A DNA stretch of 64,000 nt, taken from contig CAVRWX010000018.1 in the NCBI GenBank assembly GCA_963725035.1, positions 186,001-250,000 on the forward strand, written 5' to 3'. This document shows positions 1 to 8,407 of this stretch, piece by piece; the stretch's first letter is position 1; every line of letters starts with the position of its first letter. Below the pieces are notes generated by a model. The model saw only the letters and a list, made by a program, of their open reading frames with translations. It was not told where the DNA came from and made no database searches. The stretch is from JALZKA01 sp963725035 (GTDB taxonomy: Bacteria > Actinomycetota > Thermoleophilia > Solirubrobacterales > 70-9). The translations under genes were made by a program, and so were the position numbers.

Positions 1-1
1 C

Positions 2-373
2 GCCCTCGAGTGCTCCTATGCCGGCATGCCGACCAACAACGCGCTGCAGAACGGCGACCTGCTCCACCTCAAGATGTCGTACAAGCGCATCGCCACCTTC
101 CCCAGGTGGAAGAGCGCGATTCTGGAAGCCTGGAAGCGCTACGGCGCCTTCGTCGGCGACACGACCGGCGACGCCACCCAGTGGGCCCTCAAGTTCGAAT
201 CCGCAGCGGGCTACGAGGCCGAGGGCGAGGATGACCCGCTGGTCGACCTCGCGCGAGACCAGGGCTTCGAGCCCGTCGACTACAACGGCAACGGCCAGGA
301 CGAGTTCTGGTTCGACGTCGCCGGTGGTGTCGACTGGGACAAGAAGCTCCGCGTCGTCAAGCCCGGAACCTGA
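2..373 (+). CDS. C-terminal part of a secreted hypothetical protein (5' truncated)
   Basis: The reading frame is open from the window edge to a TGA at 371-373, so the N-terminus lies outside the window and the visible part is about 123 residues. The tail has the pattern PTNNAL..GD...K, then W...IL.A..RYG.FVGDTTGD, then W.LKFES, and ends SGVDW-like with LRVVKPG. I recall this arrangement at the C-terminus of exported proteins of unknown function in Solirubrobacterales. Catalytic residues cannot be assigned. An internal ATG at 26 is not a convincing start because the frame reads through from upstream. It converges on the FkbM gene, with a strong hairpin between them. Function unknown. Confidence 0.6.
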   Translation, partial: ALECSYAGMPTNNALQNGDLLHLKMSYKRIATFPRWKSAILEAWKRYGAFVGDTTGDATQWALKFESAAGYEAEGEDDPLVDLARDQGFEPVDYNGNGQDEFWFDVAGGVDWDKKLRVVKPGT

Positions 374-446
374 TCTACGAAGGCCCGGAAGCTCACCTTC
401 GATGCCTTTGTGAGTTTCCCTCAGAGGTCCTAGTCAGACCCTGACG

Positions 447-475
447 TGAGCGGGGCCCCCCGGGGCCCCGTTCTC
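447..475. terminator. GC-rich hairpin between convergent genes
   Basis: The arms CGGGGCCCC (451-459) and GGGGCCCCG (462-470) form a near-perfect stem. GAG and TTCTC extend it on the flanks. It sits between the stop of the secreted protein (373) and the stop of the FkbM gene (496), so it can end transcription from both sides. The T-tract is weak, as is usual in high-GC genomes. Confidence 0.6.
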
Positions 476-495
476 GTTCCGGCGGATAATCGCCC

Positions 496-1305
496 TCAGG
501 CCTTGGTCGCGAATACCCACTTGTCCGGCGGGGACGGCGCAACCCACGCCCGGTAGCCGAGCGCCTCCAGCTGTCCGATGCACTCGGCGGCTCCGTAGCC
601 GAAGTACGGATGGAGCTCGACCCGAAGGGACCGGACGCGATCTGGCCACGATCCGGGTGCCGCGAAGGCAGTCGGCTCGGAGCCCTCGATCGTCACGTGG
701 ACGTAGTCGATGGACTCGACGCCGGGCCACCGCTCCGAGAGGACGCTGTCGATGGTCCGCGCCGGAACCAAGCCTTCGGGGGGATCGCCCTCCGCGGCAG
801 GGCGAACGACCAGGCCGTGCTCGTTCTTGTCGTCGGCGTCGATAACGAGCGAGCAGTTCTCGTCCCAGATCCCAGCCCGGATGAGCTTGGCGCGACCGCC
901 GAATCTGGCCACGTTGGCCGCGGCTACCGCAAGGTTTCCCGGATCGGGCTCGACGCCCAGGAGCTCGGCATTCGGGTATGCGAGGCCGAGGCCGGTCAGC
1001 GCCGCCCCCATGTTGCTGCCCAGCTCTGCGAGACGCCGGAGGTCCTGGCTCGCGATCTCAGGCGGAGGTAGGTGGATGCCCAGCGTCAGGTAGTCGGTCG
1101 CGTTGTCCAGGTCCGTGGTTCCCGGACGGACGAAGATCGAGTCTCCATCCAGCGCCTTCATCGGCACCCCGACCGGCACGGGAGGCCCATCCGGCGAACC
1201 GGACCAGCCGCTCAGGACAACCTTCGCGACCGCGAGCTTGCCTCGAGCGCCGTCCCCCGCGCGGATCAGGCGGCGGACCCTGGCCACGCGCTCTTCGAGA
1301 CTCAT
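496..1305 (-). CDS. FkbM-family methyltransferase
   Basis: 269 residues. A SAM-binding motif I is visible at about 92-101 (LAELGSNMGA), followed by GVEPDPGN near 117-124, which fits the acidic end of beta-2. VHVTIEGSE near 202-210 matches the FkbM signature (usually VDVEGAE), with Thr replacing Asp. FkbM enzymes O-methylate sugars or related small substrates, and in polysaccharide loci they cap or decorate the glycan. The ATG overlaps the upstream GT4 stop as ATGA, so this is the last gene of a four-gene translationally coupled chain (flippase, GT2, GT4, FkbM). The substrate is unknown. It is only distantly similar to the second FkbM gene at 6177-6965. Confidence 0.8.
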   Translation of the reverse strand: MSLEERVARVRRLIRAGDGARGKLAVAKVVLSGWSGSPDGPPVPVGVPMKALDGDSIFVRPGTTDLDNATDYLTLGIHLPPPEIASQDLRRLAELGSNMGAALTGLGLAYPNAELLGVEPDPGNLAVAAANVARFGGRAKLIRAGIWDENCSLVIDADDKNEHGLVVRPAAEGDPPEGLVPARTIDSVLSERWPGVESIDYVHVTIEGSEPTAFAAPGSWPDRVRSLRVELHPYFGYGAAECIGQLEALGYRAWVAPSPPDKWVFATKA

Positions 1306-2510
1306 CGTGCCGCCTCCGCTGAGGCGCGAAACAGGCCGGCGAGGCTCTGGGCAGAGCGCTCGATGTCAAACTCGTCCTCGACCAGGTTCCTGCCGGCGGC
1401 GGTGTCGAGCCCGGCGACGCAGGCGCGCGACAGAGCCTCCCCAAGGGACGCGGCGTCGCCAGGCTCTGCGAGGTAGCCGGTGGAGCCGTCCTGGATGATC
1501 TCCGGGATCCCTGAGATCCGCGAGGCAACCGTCGGCACGCCGCAGGCCAGAGACTCCATCAGCACGACCGGCAAGCCCTCCATCTGCCCGTCCCGCGCGA
1601 TGAGGCTGGGGAGGACGAAGAGGTCCGTCTCGTCGAGCCGGCGTCTCACTTCGTCTTCCGGCTGAGACCCCTCGAAGGCGACCCGCTCCGAGATGCCGAG
1701 CTCGCGCGCTTGCCCCTCGAGCCTGGCGCGCTCGGGGCCGTCCCCCACCAGGGTGAGCCGGATCCGGCCGGCCGGGCTCTCCTCCGAGGCGATCGCGTCC
1801 AAGAGGACCCTCTGGCCCTTGTGCTCCTGAAGGCTCGCGACGCAGAGCACCTCGATGGGTCCCGTCGAAGGCGCGCTCCGAGGGCGGTACAGGTAGCGGT
1901 CGAGCTCGATCCCGCAGTGGATCACGTGAACGGGCGTCGCCGAATCGCCGCCGTAAGGGCGAAGGAATTCGCGGTTGTAGTCCGAGATCGCGTCCACGAA
2001 GGCGGCATCGCGGACCTTCGTTGCGAGCATCGCCTGAGTGACGAAGATGTCATGGGCGTGCACCGTGATGCTGTACGGGATACCCGTCAGCCTGTGGCAA
2101 AACCAGGCGGCTAGGGCGGGGAAGGTCGCGTAGTGGGAGTGGACATGGTCGGTCCCCCCGTCTTGGATCCGCCGTGCAATGGATGCGGCCATCGGCAGCG
2201 TCGCAAGCGAACGCGCCAGGTAGCCAGGCGCCCGAACGCATCCCGCGACGACTCGTCCGAACAGAGACAACACACCGACCGGCTTGCGGACGAGCCACCA
2301 GCCGAGGTCGCGGATGCCTTCGAGACCAGTCGGGCGCTGAACCTTGTCCATCCACGGGCCCGCGCTCGGGTGGACAAGGGTCTCCGTCGCCGGGAAGAGC
2401 GAGTAGAGCTCGATCTCGACGCCGTCGATCGTGGCGACATGGTTGAGCTCACGGGCGATGAACGTCTCGGACGAGCTCGGAAAGCGCGAGACGATGTAGG
2501 CGACCCTCAA
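1302..2510 (-). CDS. Glycosyltransferase family 4
   Basis: About 402 residues with a GT-B fold. The N-terminus (LRVAYIVSRFPSSSETFIARE) is typical of GT4 exopolysaccharide transferases. The C-terminal donor-binding segment EGLPVVLMESLACGVP...GIPEII carries the usual E-x7-E region. The frame stays open to a possible start at 2639, but that extension is arginine/proline-rich shadow over the GT2 gene. TTG at 2510 starts exactly where homology begins and overlaps the GT2 stop as TTGA, which implies translational coupling. The stop overlaps the FkbM start (ATGA). Likely cytoplasmic, adding a sugar to a lipid-linked glycan. Donor and acceptor are unknown. Confidence 0.85.
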   Translation of the reverse strand: MRVAYIVSRFPSSSETFIARELNHVATIDGVEIELYSLFPATETLVHPSAGPWMDKVQRPTGLEGIRDLGWWLVRKPVGVLSLFGRVVAGCVRAPGYLARSLATLPMAASIARRIQDGGTDHVHSHYATFPALAAWFCHRLTGIPYSITVHAHDIFVTQAMLATKVRDAAFVDAISDYNREFLRPYGGDSATPVHVIHCGIELDRYLYRPRSAPSTGPIEVLCVASLQEHKGQRVLLDAIASEESPAGRIRLTLVGDGPERARLEGQARELGISERVAFEGSQPEDEVRRRLDETDLFVLPSLIARDGQMEGLPVVLMESLACGVPTVASRISGIPEIIQDGSTGYLAEPGDAASLGEALSRACVAGLDTAAGRNLVEDEFDIERSAQSLAGLFRASAEAAR

Positions 2511-3469
2511 TTCTCGCCCCGGTCGCCTGTCGAGAGCTCGGGAAGGGCGGTCGCCACGTCGGCCGGTAGCTCGGGCAGCCACTCTTGCTCGCGCGCGAGG
2601 CGGTGGCGCACCGGGGCGACGCGCCTGCGAAGGCGCCAAGCCAATGCAGAAACCTTGCGATCGCCTGACAGCGTGCCCAGAAAACGGCCGAGCTCGTCGA
2701 CTGATTTCTGGGCGAGCGCCCTGTCCGCTTCCGAAAGGTCCTCGTTAGAGGTTGCATTCAGGAGGACGGTGCGCGCGTTCTCGATCATCATCGGCAGGTC
2801 CTTGGACTGCGAGTCCGAGCGGTCACGCTGAACGAGGTTGATGCCGTCTGCGCGCACGGCGGAGAACCCCTTTGCGGCGATCCTGAGCCAAAGATCGAAG
2901 TCGTCGGCACCGCGAATTCGCGGGTCGAAGCCTCCCGTCGCGTCGAGCGCCTCGCGTCTGACCGTGGTCGAGCTCATCACGAAGTTGAGGCCGCTCAGGA
3001 ACCGCTCCAAGAGGACGGGCGGCGTGGCGGGGTCCGGGATCGAGGGGTGATGCTCCAGGGAAGCCTTTCGCAGGATCCGGCCGGTCGCGTCGTTCAGAAT
3101 CCATGCGTCCGTATAGCTGAAGCCCGCCTCAGGGGCGCGAGCGAGGGCCCGGTCCATCGCTTCCAGATACCCCGGCATCCACATGTCGTCGTTGTCGAGG
3201 AAAGAGATGAGGTCTGCTCGGGCCGCGCCAACGCCGGTGTTCCGGGCGCCGGCTGTGCCGGCGTTCGGCTGCTCGATCAACTGGAGCCGCTCATCTTCGC
3301 TCCCCAACTCGCGGACGAAGTCGGGCGTCCCATCCGAGGAGCCGTCGTCGACCACGATCAGCTCGAGGTCCTCGCGGGTCTGGCGCAGGATCGAGCCGAT
3401 CGTCGCGCCGATGGTGCGGGTCGCGTTGTAGGCGGGCACGACGACCGAGAAGGCCGGGGTGGCGCTCAC
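2507..3469 (-). CDS. Glycosyltransferase family 2
   Basis: 320 residues with a GT-A fold. The N-terminal FSVVVPAYNA strand, the DDGS nucleotide-binding motif (residues 41-44) and the DxD-like LDNDD (91-95) are in the expected order. The acceptor region includes GADDFDLWLR. It starts at GTG 3469, overlapping the flippase stop as GTGA, and ends in a TTGA overlap with the GT4 gene. It probably adds one sugar of the repeat unit built by this cluster. No membrane anchor is seen. Confidence 0.85.
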   Translation of the reverse strand: MSATPAFSVVVPAYNATRTIGATIGSILRQTREDLELIVVDDGSSDGTPDFVRELGSEDERLQLIEQPNAGTAGARNTGVGAARADLISFLDNDDMWMPGYLEAMDRALARAPEAGFSYTDAWILNDATGRILRKASLEHHPSIPDPATPPVLLERFLSGLNFVMSSTTVRREALDATGGFDPRIRGADDFDLWLRIAAKGFSAVRADGINLVQRDRSDSQSKDLPMMIENARTVLLNATSNEDLSEADRALAQKSVDELGRFLGTLSGDRKVSALAWRLRRRVAPVRHRLAREQEWLPELPADVATALPELSTGDRGEN

Positions 3470-5019
3470 TGCGGCTGCTCCTTGGCCGTTGAGCTGAGGC
3501 GCGCCCGTAAGCCCGTGATCCCCCGGCGCGCGGCGCCTCCGACATCCTTGGCTGTCGCCGGCGAGATGATCCGGAACATGACGACGTAGATCGCCGTCGC
3601 AAGGAGCGCTTCGCCGGCAACGGCCAGTAGGCCGGCAAAGGTCTCCATGTCCGCCGCATTGACCACAAGGCGGTCGAATGCCAGCACCGCGCCGGCCATG
3701 ATCGCCGCGGCAAGGACGGGCCGCACCGCAGCGTCGACGAGCGATCCGATCCCCAGGTCAGTGATCCTGTGCGCCACGCGTAGACCGTATGCGGCTCCGA
3801 GGAGCGGTCCGATGGTGAGCCCCGCGGCAGCCGCGGTGAGGCTGATCTCGGCCAGCAGCACCATTGAGACGATCGTTCCCACGGCGGTCACCGTATGCAT
3901 CGGCGTGAGGGCTGCCGGGCGCTCTTGCGAGCGCAGAAGCTCGGAGACGAGCGATGTCACGGCGCCGCCCACAGCGAAACCGGCCATCGCCATCGCCGCG
4001 TAGCCCGCCGGGCGCCAGACATCGCCGAAGACGAGGACGGTCAGCTGAAGGCCGAGCGCGACCAGTAAGAGCCCGGCCGGAGCGGCAACGGCCATCATCC
4101 AGCGAAGCGAGCGCAGGAACGCGGCGCTCATCCGCTCGGCGTCATGCGCGATCCGCGCGAACGCAGGGAAGATCGAGAACGAGGCGGCGGCCAGGATCAG
4201 CATGAATGGCGTGGAGGCGATGCGGTAGGCGTACCTGAATTGCCCGAGCGCGCTTACGCCCAGGATCTTGCCCACGATGATGGCGTCGGACTGTTCACCC
4301 GCGCGCAGGATCGTCGTCGCCAGGAAGACGTGGCGCCCATAGCCCACGAGCTCCCGCCACATTCCGAAAGATGCGAGGCTCGGGCGCGGCTTCCAGCGGG
4401 CGAGCAACCAGACCAGGATCACCTCGACCCCGTGGCTCGCGTACTGCCCCGCGACCAGCGACCAGGCGCCGAGATCGGAGGTGGCGCAGAGGATCGCCGC
4501 GATGCCAAAGGCAAGCGCCTGCGCGGGCTCGATGATGAGCCTGCGAAGGAACGAGAACTGGCGCCACAGGAGCCCATTCGGCACCGTCTGGATCGTTCGC
4601 AGGAAGATGATGCCGCTGCTCGCGGCCGCGAGCTTCTGGACTTCGTCCGAGTCGAAGAAGTCGCCGACCAGAGGCGAGACAGCCAGGAGAATGGCGGTGA
4701 AGCCGATGCCGGTCAGGATCGTCGCGATGAGCGCGGTGTTCGCGGCTTCCTCGACGCGGCTCCGCCGCTGGACGATCGCGGACGCCATCCCGGTCTCGGT
4801 GACCAAGAGGGTGAAGCCGATCAGGACCGTCGCGGCCGCGAAGTCGCCGAACTCCTCGGGCGTGATGAGGCGCGCCAGGACGATGTAGATGGCGAGCGTG
4901 AGCGCTTGGAACGTGCCAAAGCCCAGACCGCCCAGGCCGGCGCCTCGGAGCACGGTCCCAGCAAGGCCGGCGGGGGCCTCATGAGGCGGGTTCGGGCCCT
5001 CCCGTCCTGGCTCACTCAC
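3466..5019 (-). CDS. Polysaccharide flippase of the MOP superfamily (Wzx-like)
   Basis: 517 residues. After a Pro-rich N-terminus there are about 12-14 hydrophobic segments. The start of the fold (GTFQALTLAIYIVLARLITPEEFGDFAAATVL) is characteristic of RfbX/Wzx/MurJ-like lipopolysaccharide and capsule flippases. The predicted role is moving lipid-linked glycan units across the cytoplasmic membrane. GTG 5019 is the first gene of the four-gene overlapping chain running down to 496. Only 30 bp separate it from the divergent GT4 at 5050, so both promoters are packed into that gap and the flanking codons. Confidence 0.85.
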   Translation of the reverse strand: MSEPGREGPNPPHEAPAGLAGTVLRGAGLGGLGFGTFQALTLAIYIVLARLITPEEFGDFAAATVLIGFTLLVTETGMASAIVQRRSRVEEAANTALIATILTGIGFTAILLAVSPLVGDFFDSDEVQKLAAASSGIIFLRTIQTVPNGLLWRQFSFLRRLIIEPAQALAFGIAAILCATSDLGAWSLVAGQYASHGVEVILVWLLARWKPRPSLASFGMWRELVGYGRHVFLATTILRAGEQSDAIIVGKILGVSALGQFRYAYRIASTPFMLILAAASFSIFPAFARIAHDAERMSAAFLRSLRWMMAVAAPAGLLLVALGLQLTVLVFGDVWRPAGYAAMAMAGFAVGGAVTSLVSELLRSQERPAALTPMHTVTAVGTIVSMVLLAEISLTAAAAGLTIGPLLGAAYGLRVAHRITDLGIGSLVDAAVRPVLAAAIMAGAVLAFDRLVVNAADMETFAGLLAVAGEALLATAIYVVMFRIISPATAKDVGGAARRGITGLRARLSSTAKEQPQ

Positions 5020-5049
5020 GTCTCAAGCGTCCCATACGCTCCCCCGGGA

Positions 5050-6195
5050 ATGAACGACTCCCGCGATGGGCGACAGCTCCGTGTCGTGGTCCTCGTGGAC
5101 AGCCTGCTCAATCCGGGGGGTGGCGAGAGGCTCGCCGTCGAGAACGCGCGCCTCCTGGATCCAGCGCGTTTTGCGCGCACGCTCTGCATCAGCCGGTTCG
5201 ATCCCGCGCATCGCACGACCGAGCCCGCGGCGTCCCTGATCGCGGGGCTCGAGCGCGACGGCGTGCGCATCGTCGGCCTCGAGCGCAGCGGCAAGCTCTC
5301 CCTCGGGGCGTGGCGCCCGCTGACGAAGATCCTTCGCGACGAGCGGGTCGACGTGCTCCACGGGCACATGTTCGGCTCGAACGTGTGGGCTTCGGTCCTG
5401 GGGAGCCTCTGCCGGGTCCCCGTGGTCGTGGCCCACGAACACATGTGGTCGTATGACGGCGGGCGGTCGCGTGCCGTGATCGACCGCCATGTGATCGCTC
5501 GCGGCTCCGATGCGTTCATCGCGGTCTCAGAGACCGGACGTGCCCTCATGGTCGAATCGGAGGGCCTCGACCCGGACGACATCGTTGTCATCCCCAACGG
5601 CATCGCAGCCGTGGACTCGCCGCCCCGGGCGGAAGCGCGCGAGCGCTTTGGCCTCAAAGAGGGCGATCGAGCGATCGGCACCGTCGGACATCTGCGCCCG
5701 GAGAAGGCGTTCGAGTCGCTGATCGAGGCCTCGGCGGTCTTACGCGAGCGGGAGCCCCGCCTCAGGGTCCTGATCGCGGGCGAGGGCCCGGAGAGGGCGA
5801 TGCTGGAGGGGCTCATTGACGCTCGCGGGCTCGAGGGCGTGGTGGAGCTCCTGGGGGCACGCGAGGACGTCTCGCACCTTCTGGCGGCGCTTGACGTTGC
5901 GGTCTGCTGCTCGGACTTCGAGGGCGGCCCGCTGTCGGTCATGGAGTACATGCGCGCGGGCCTGCCCGTCGTGGCGACCCGGGTCGGAGGCTTGCCCGAG
6001 CTACTCGGCCCGGACGGCGCCGTCTTCGTTCCTCCGCACGACCCGGCGGCACTCGCGGACGGCATCGGCAAGGTCCTCGGCGACCACGCGCTCGCAGCGA
6101 GGCTCGGGGAGGCCGGCCGCGAGCGCCAGCGCACGGAGTACGACATCGGGGTCTGGGCGCGCAGGATCGAGGAGCTCTACTCAGGGCTCGCCTGA
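5050..6195 (+). CDS. Glycosyltransferase family 4
   Basis: 381 residues from ATG 5050. The same frame is open far upstream, but that part is antisense to the flippase and has no protein character. The core starts LRVVVLVDSLLNPGGGERLA, followed by HGHMFGSN and the GT4 donor segment FEGGPLSVMEYMRAGLPVVATRVGGLPELL. Residues EGGPLSVMEYM contain the expected Glu. There is no Shine-Dalgarno. TACGCT at 5035-5040 lies 9 nt before the ATG and could be the -10 of a near-leaderless mRNA. It converges on the FkbM gene with a 19-bp overlap of the 3' ends. Confidence 0.85.
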   Translation: MNDSRDGRQLRVVVLVDSLLNPGGGERLAVENARLLDPARFARTLCISRFDPAHRTTEPAASLIAGLERDGVRIVGLERSGKLSLGAWRPLTKILRDERVDVLHGHMFGSNVWASVLGSLCRVPVVVAHEHMWSYDGGRSRAVIDRHVIARGSDAFIAVSETGRALMVESEGLDPDDIVVIPNGIAAVDSPPRAEARERFGLKEGDRAIGTVGHLRPEKAFESLIEASAVLREREPRLRVLIAGEGPERAMLEGLIDARGLEGVVELLGAREDVSHLLAALDVAVCCSDFEGGPLSVMEYMRAGLPVVATRVGGLPELLGPDGAVFVPPHDPAALADGIGKVLGDHALAARLGEAGRERQRTEYDIGVWARRIEELYSGLA

Positions 6196-6965
6196 GCGTC
6201 CTGGATCAGCGGGTCCTCGGAATGGACGAAGAAGATGTTGAGGGTGGGGATGTCGCCCTTCTCGAAGAGCTTTCCCGTGGCCGCGTCGTAGCCGTGCGGC
6301 TGGAAACCGCGCTCGGCGAGCCAGGGCCGCAGCTCGCCGTAAGAGGTGTCCGAGCCCTCGATCATCAGCACGGGCCGATGTTTTGCAATCGTCTGTTCCA
6401 TGCCCCGCAGAGCCTGCATCTCAGCGCCCTCGACATCGATCTTCACCCAGGCGGGGGCCAGGCCAAGGTCGTCGATCCGGACCACCTCGACGTCGATCTC
6501 GCGCAGCTCGAGCTCCGATGCGTTGTCAGCGGTGTGCGATTCGACCCAGAAGCCTCGCGCCGCGTCGTCGGCCAGGAGCGAGGCCTCGCCGGTCAGCTCG
6601 ATCCGCCCGTAGATCGGCACGAAGAGAGTTGCCCTGCCGGGCTCCGCGCCCACTGCGAACATCCGGTACTCGAAGTCCTTGATGATCCTGGCGACCAGCT
6701 TGAGGTCGCGCTCGTGCCCCGGGTTCGGCTCGATCGAGAGGATCGGCCCCTTGTTGACGACACGGAAGGACAGTGCGGACTGGCCCGCGTTGGCGCCGAT
6801 GTCGAGGAGCATTCCGGTGCCGTCGCCGCGGCCGCGAAAGAACTCGAAGTCGGGCTCGTGCACGCGCTTTCGCGCGTATCGGCCGAGGATCGCAGCGCGG
6901 CGCGCGACGCTGTAGAGCCGCGGACTGCGCGTGAGCCGCGCACGGATCTTTGAGCTCACGCCCAC
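6177..6965 (-). CDS. FkbM-family methyltransferase
   Basis: About 262 residues. Motif I DIGANAGQ lies near 55-62, SIEPNPGH near 77-84 and the canonical FkbM signature IDVEGAE near 176-182, so all key SAM-binding elements are intact. I chose GTG 6965 because GGAAGGA lies 7-8 nt upstream. GTG 6983 is an alternative. It follows the O-antigen-ligase-type gene by about 38 bp on the same strand and probably belongs to the kinase/polymerase transcript. Predicted to O-methylate a sugar of the exported polysaccharide. Confidence 0.85.
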   Translation of the reverse strand: MGVSSKIRARLTRSPRLYSVARRAAILGRYARKRVHEPDFEFFRGRGDGTGMLLDIGANAGQSALSFRVVNKGPILSIEPNPGHERDLKLVARIIKDFEYRMFAVGAEPGRATLFVPIYGRIELTGEASLLADDAARGFWVESHTADNASELELREIDVEVVRIDDLGLAPAWVKIDVEGAEMQALRGMEQTIAKHRPVLMIEGSDTSYGELRPWLAERGFQPHGYDAATGKLFEKGDIPTLNIFFVHSEDPLIQDAQASPE

Positions 6966-7003
6966 GGCGAGATCCTTCCACACGTCCCGATTTGAGGCGC
7001 GGC

Positions 7004-8404
7004 TTAGTCCTCGGCCCTCTGGCCCCGCGCGACCGCCAACATGGCGGGGCACATCGCCATCAGGAGCCAGAGCTGCTTGTTGAAGTGCTCGGAAACGAAC
7101 ATGTTTGCTGCGAGCAGGGCCACCAGGGCAACGGCGACGGAAATAGCGATCAGCTCCATTCCTGGATCGCCCCGCCTGCCGAACTCCCTTGCAGCTCGAT
7201 AGGCGGCCGCGATCGACCCGATCACGACCATCATGAAGAAGACCAACCCGGGGATGCCGAATTCGGCGAGCACCTGTATGAACGCGTTGTGGGCCACCGC
7301 GGGCTTGTCGACCACGTACGTGTCGTCCTCGAGCGTGCCGGGCTCGGCAAGCAGGTAATGGATCGAGGAGATCTGGAAGTTGGCCGCGCCGACGCCCGTG
7401 ACGGGCTTGTCTTCGATCATGCGCCAGCCGACCTTCCAGATGTCGGTTCTGCCTGTCCCGCCATCCGCGAGCGACAGGCGATCTCGCGCGGCCTGCGGGG
7501 CAAGGTCGGCGTAGTAATAGGTCCCGGCAATCGCAATCACCACTCCCACGAACGCCGCGAGGGCGCGATGCCTGGGCGCCAACGCGATCGCAGTGATCAC
7601 GGCGCCCGCCAAGGCGACCAGGCCCCCTCGCGAGCCGGTCAGAAAGACGCCTGCGAGGCAAAGGGACGCAGCGATGAAGCACAGCACTCGAACCGCCGAT
7701 GAGCGGCCATCTGAGAACCCCATCGCCACCGAGATCATCAGGCCGGCTGTGAGGGTCGCCGCGAGGACGTTGGGGTCGCCCACGGTCCCGGCGATGCGAT
7801 TGAGGCCCTCCGAGCCGGCCGCGTATGCGAACTCGGATGCGTCAGGTGTCGCTACGACCCCGTAGACGGCGGCAAGAGTCGCTCCGGTGACGAAGGCCCC
7901 CAGCACCATCCGAATGTGTTGCGGAGTGCGAATCGCCTCATAGAGGATGAGAAAGAGGGCAGCCGTCAACAGGAGGCGCAGAGACTCCGCCGGCACGGCA
8001 GACGGCCTCTCCGCCCAGACAAAGCTGAGGCTGACCCACGCGCAGAACGCGATGATCGCAAAGCTCAGAATCGGGTGGCGGTTCCAGAGCGTGTTCCGGC
8101 CATGCACTCGCGACGTGAACGAGGCGATCCAGGAGAGAACGAGGATCGCTCCCGCAAGCTTCGTGAAGCTGAGGGCCGAGCCGCCGGCAATGGGCGAGAT
8201 CTCGAAGAACATGATGAGCGTGAAGGCGGCGACGCCCGCGGCCAGATTGACGACGGTCAGGAGCGTGAACGCGATTCCCAGCGCGGCGCCGACAGCCAGC
8301 TTGGGCTCAAGGCCCGCAAGCCCACCAAGCATCGCCGCGCTGAGGCCGACCCCGACGGGGACGATGAACTCGGCAGGATCGAAGCGCGCGAGCGCGCGAG
8401 CCAC
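7004..8404 (-). CDS. O-antigen ligase/polymerase-family membrane protein (Wzy_C)
   Basis: 466 residues with about 10-12 transmembrane segments. The Wzy_C signature region appears as GSRGGLVALAGA, followed by a large extracytoplasmic loop holding IWKVGWRMIEDKPVTGVGAANF and, near the end, AHNAFIQVLAEFGIPGL, the conserved H-N region of the family. It starts at GTG 8404, only 3 bp after the BY-kinase stop, so the two are almost certainly co-transcribed. Predicted to polymerise or ligate lipid-linked glycan on the outer face of the membrane. Wzy and WaaL activities cannot be told apart from sequence. Confidence 0.85.
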   Translation of the reverse strand: MARALARFDPAEFIVPVGVGLSAAMLGGLAGLEPKLAVGAALGIAFTLLTVVNLAAGVAAFTLIMFFEISPIAGGSALSFTKLAGAILVLSWIASFTSRVHGRNTLWNRHPILSFAIIAFCAWVSLSFVWAERPSAVPAESLRLLLTAALFLILYEAIRTPQHIRMVLGAFVTGATLAAVYGVVATPDASEFAYAAGSEGLNRIAGTVGDPNVLAATLTAGLMISVAMGFSDGRSSAVRVLCFIAASLCLAGVFLTGSRGGLVALAGAVITAIALAPRHRALAAFVGVVIAIAGTYYYADLAPQAARDRLSLADGGTGRTDIWKVGWRMIEDKPVTGVGAANFQISSIHYLLAEPGTLEDDTYVVDKPAVAHNAFIQVLAEFGIPGLVFFMMVVIGSIAAAYRAAREFGRRGDPGMELIAISVAVALVALLAANMFVSEHFNKQLWLLMAMCPAMLAVARGQRAED

Positions 8405-8407
8405 GGC

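Noticed and set aside
4144..5049. Upstream extension of the plus-strand GT4 frame
   Set aside because: It is antisense to the flippase, highly charged and not protein-like. GT4 homology starts right after ATG 5050.
5016..6146. Long minus-strand frame over the GT4 gene
   Set aside because: Ser/Arg/Pro-rich shadow of a convincing glycosyltransferase on the other strand.
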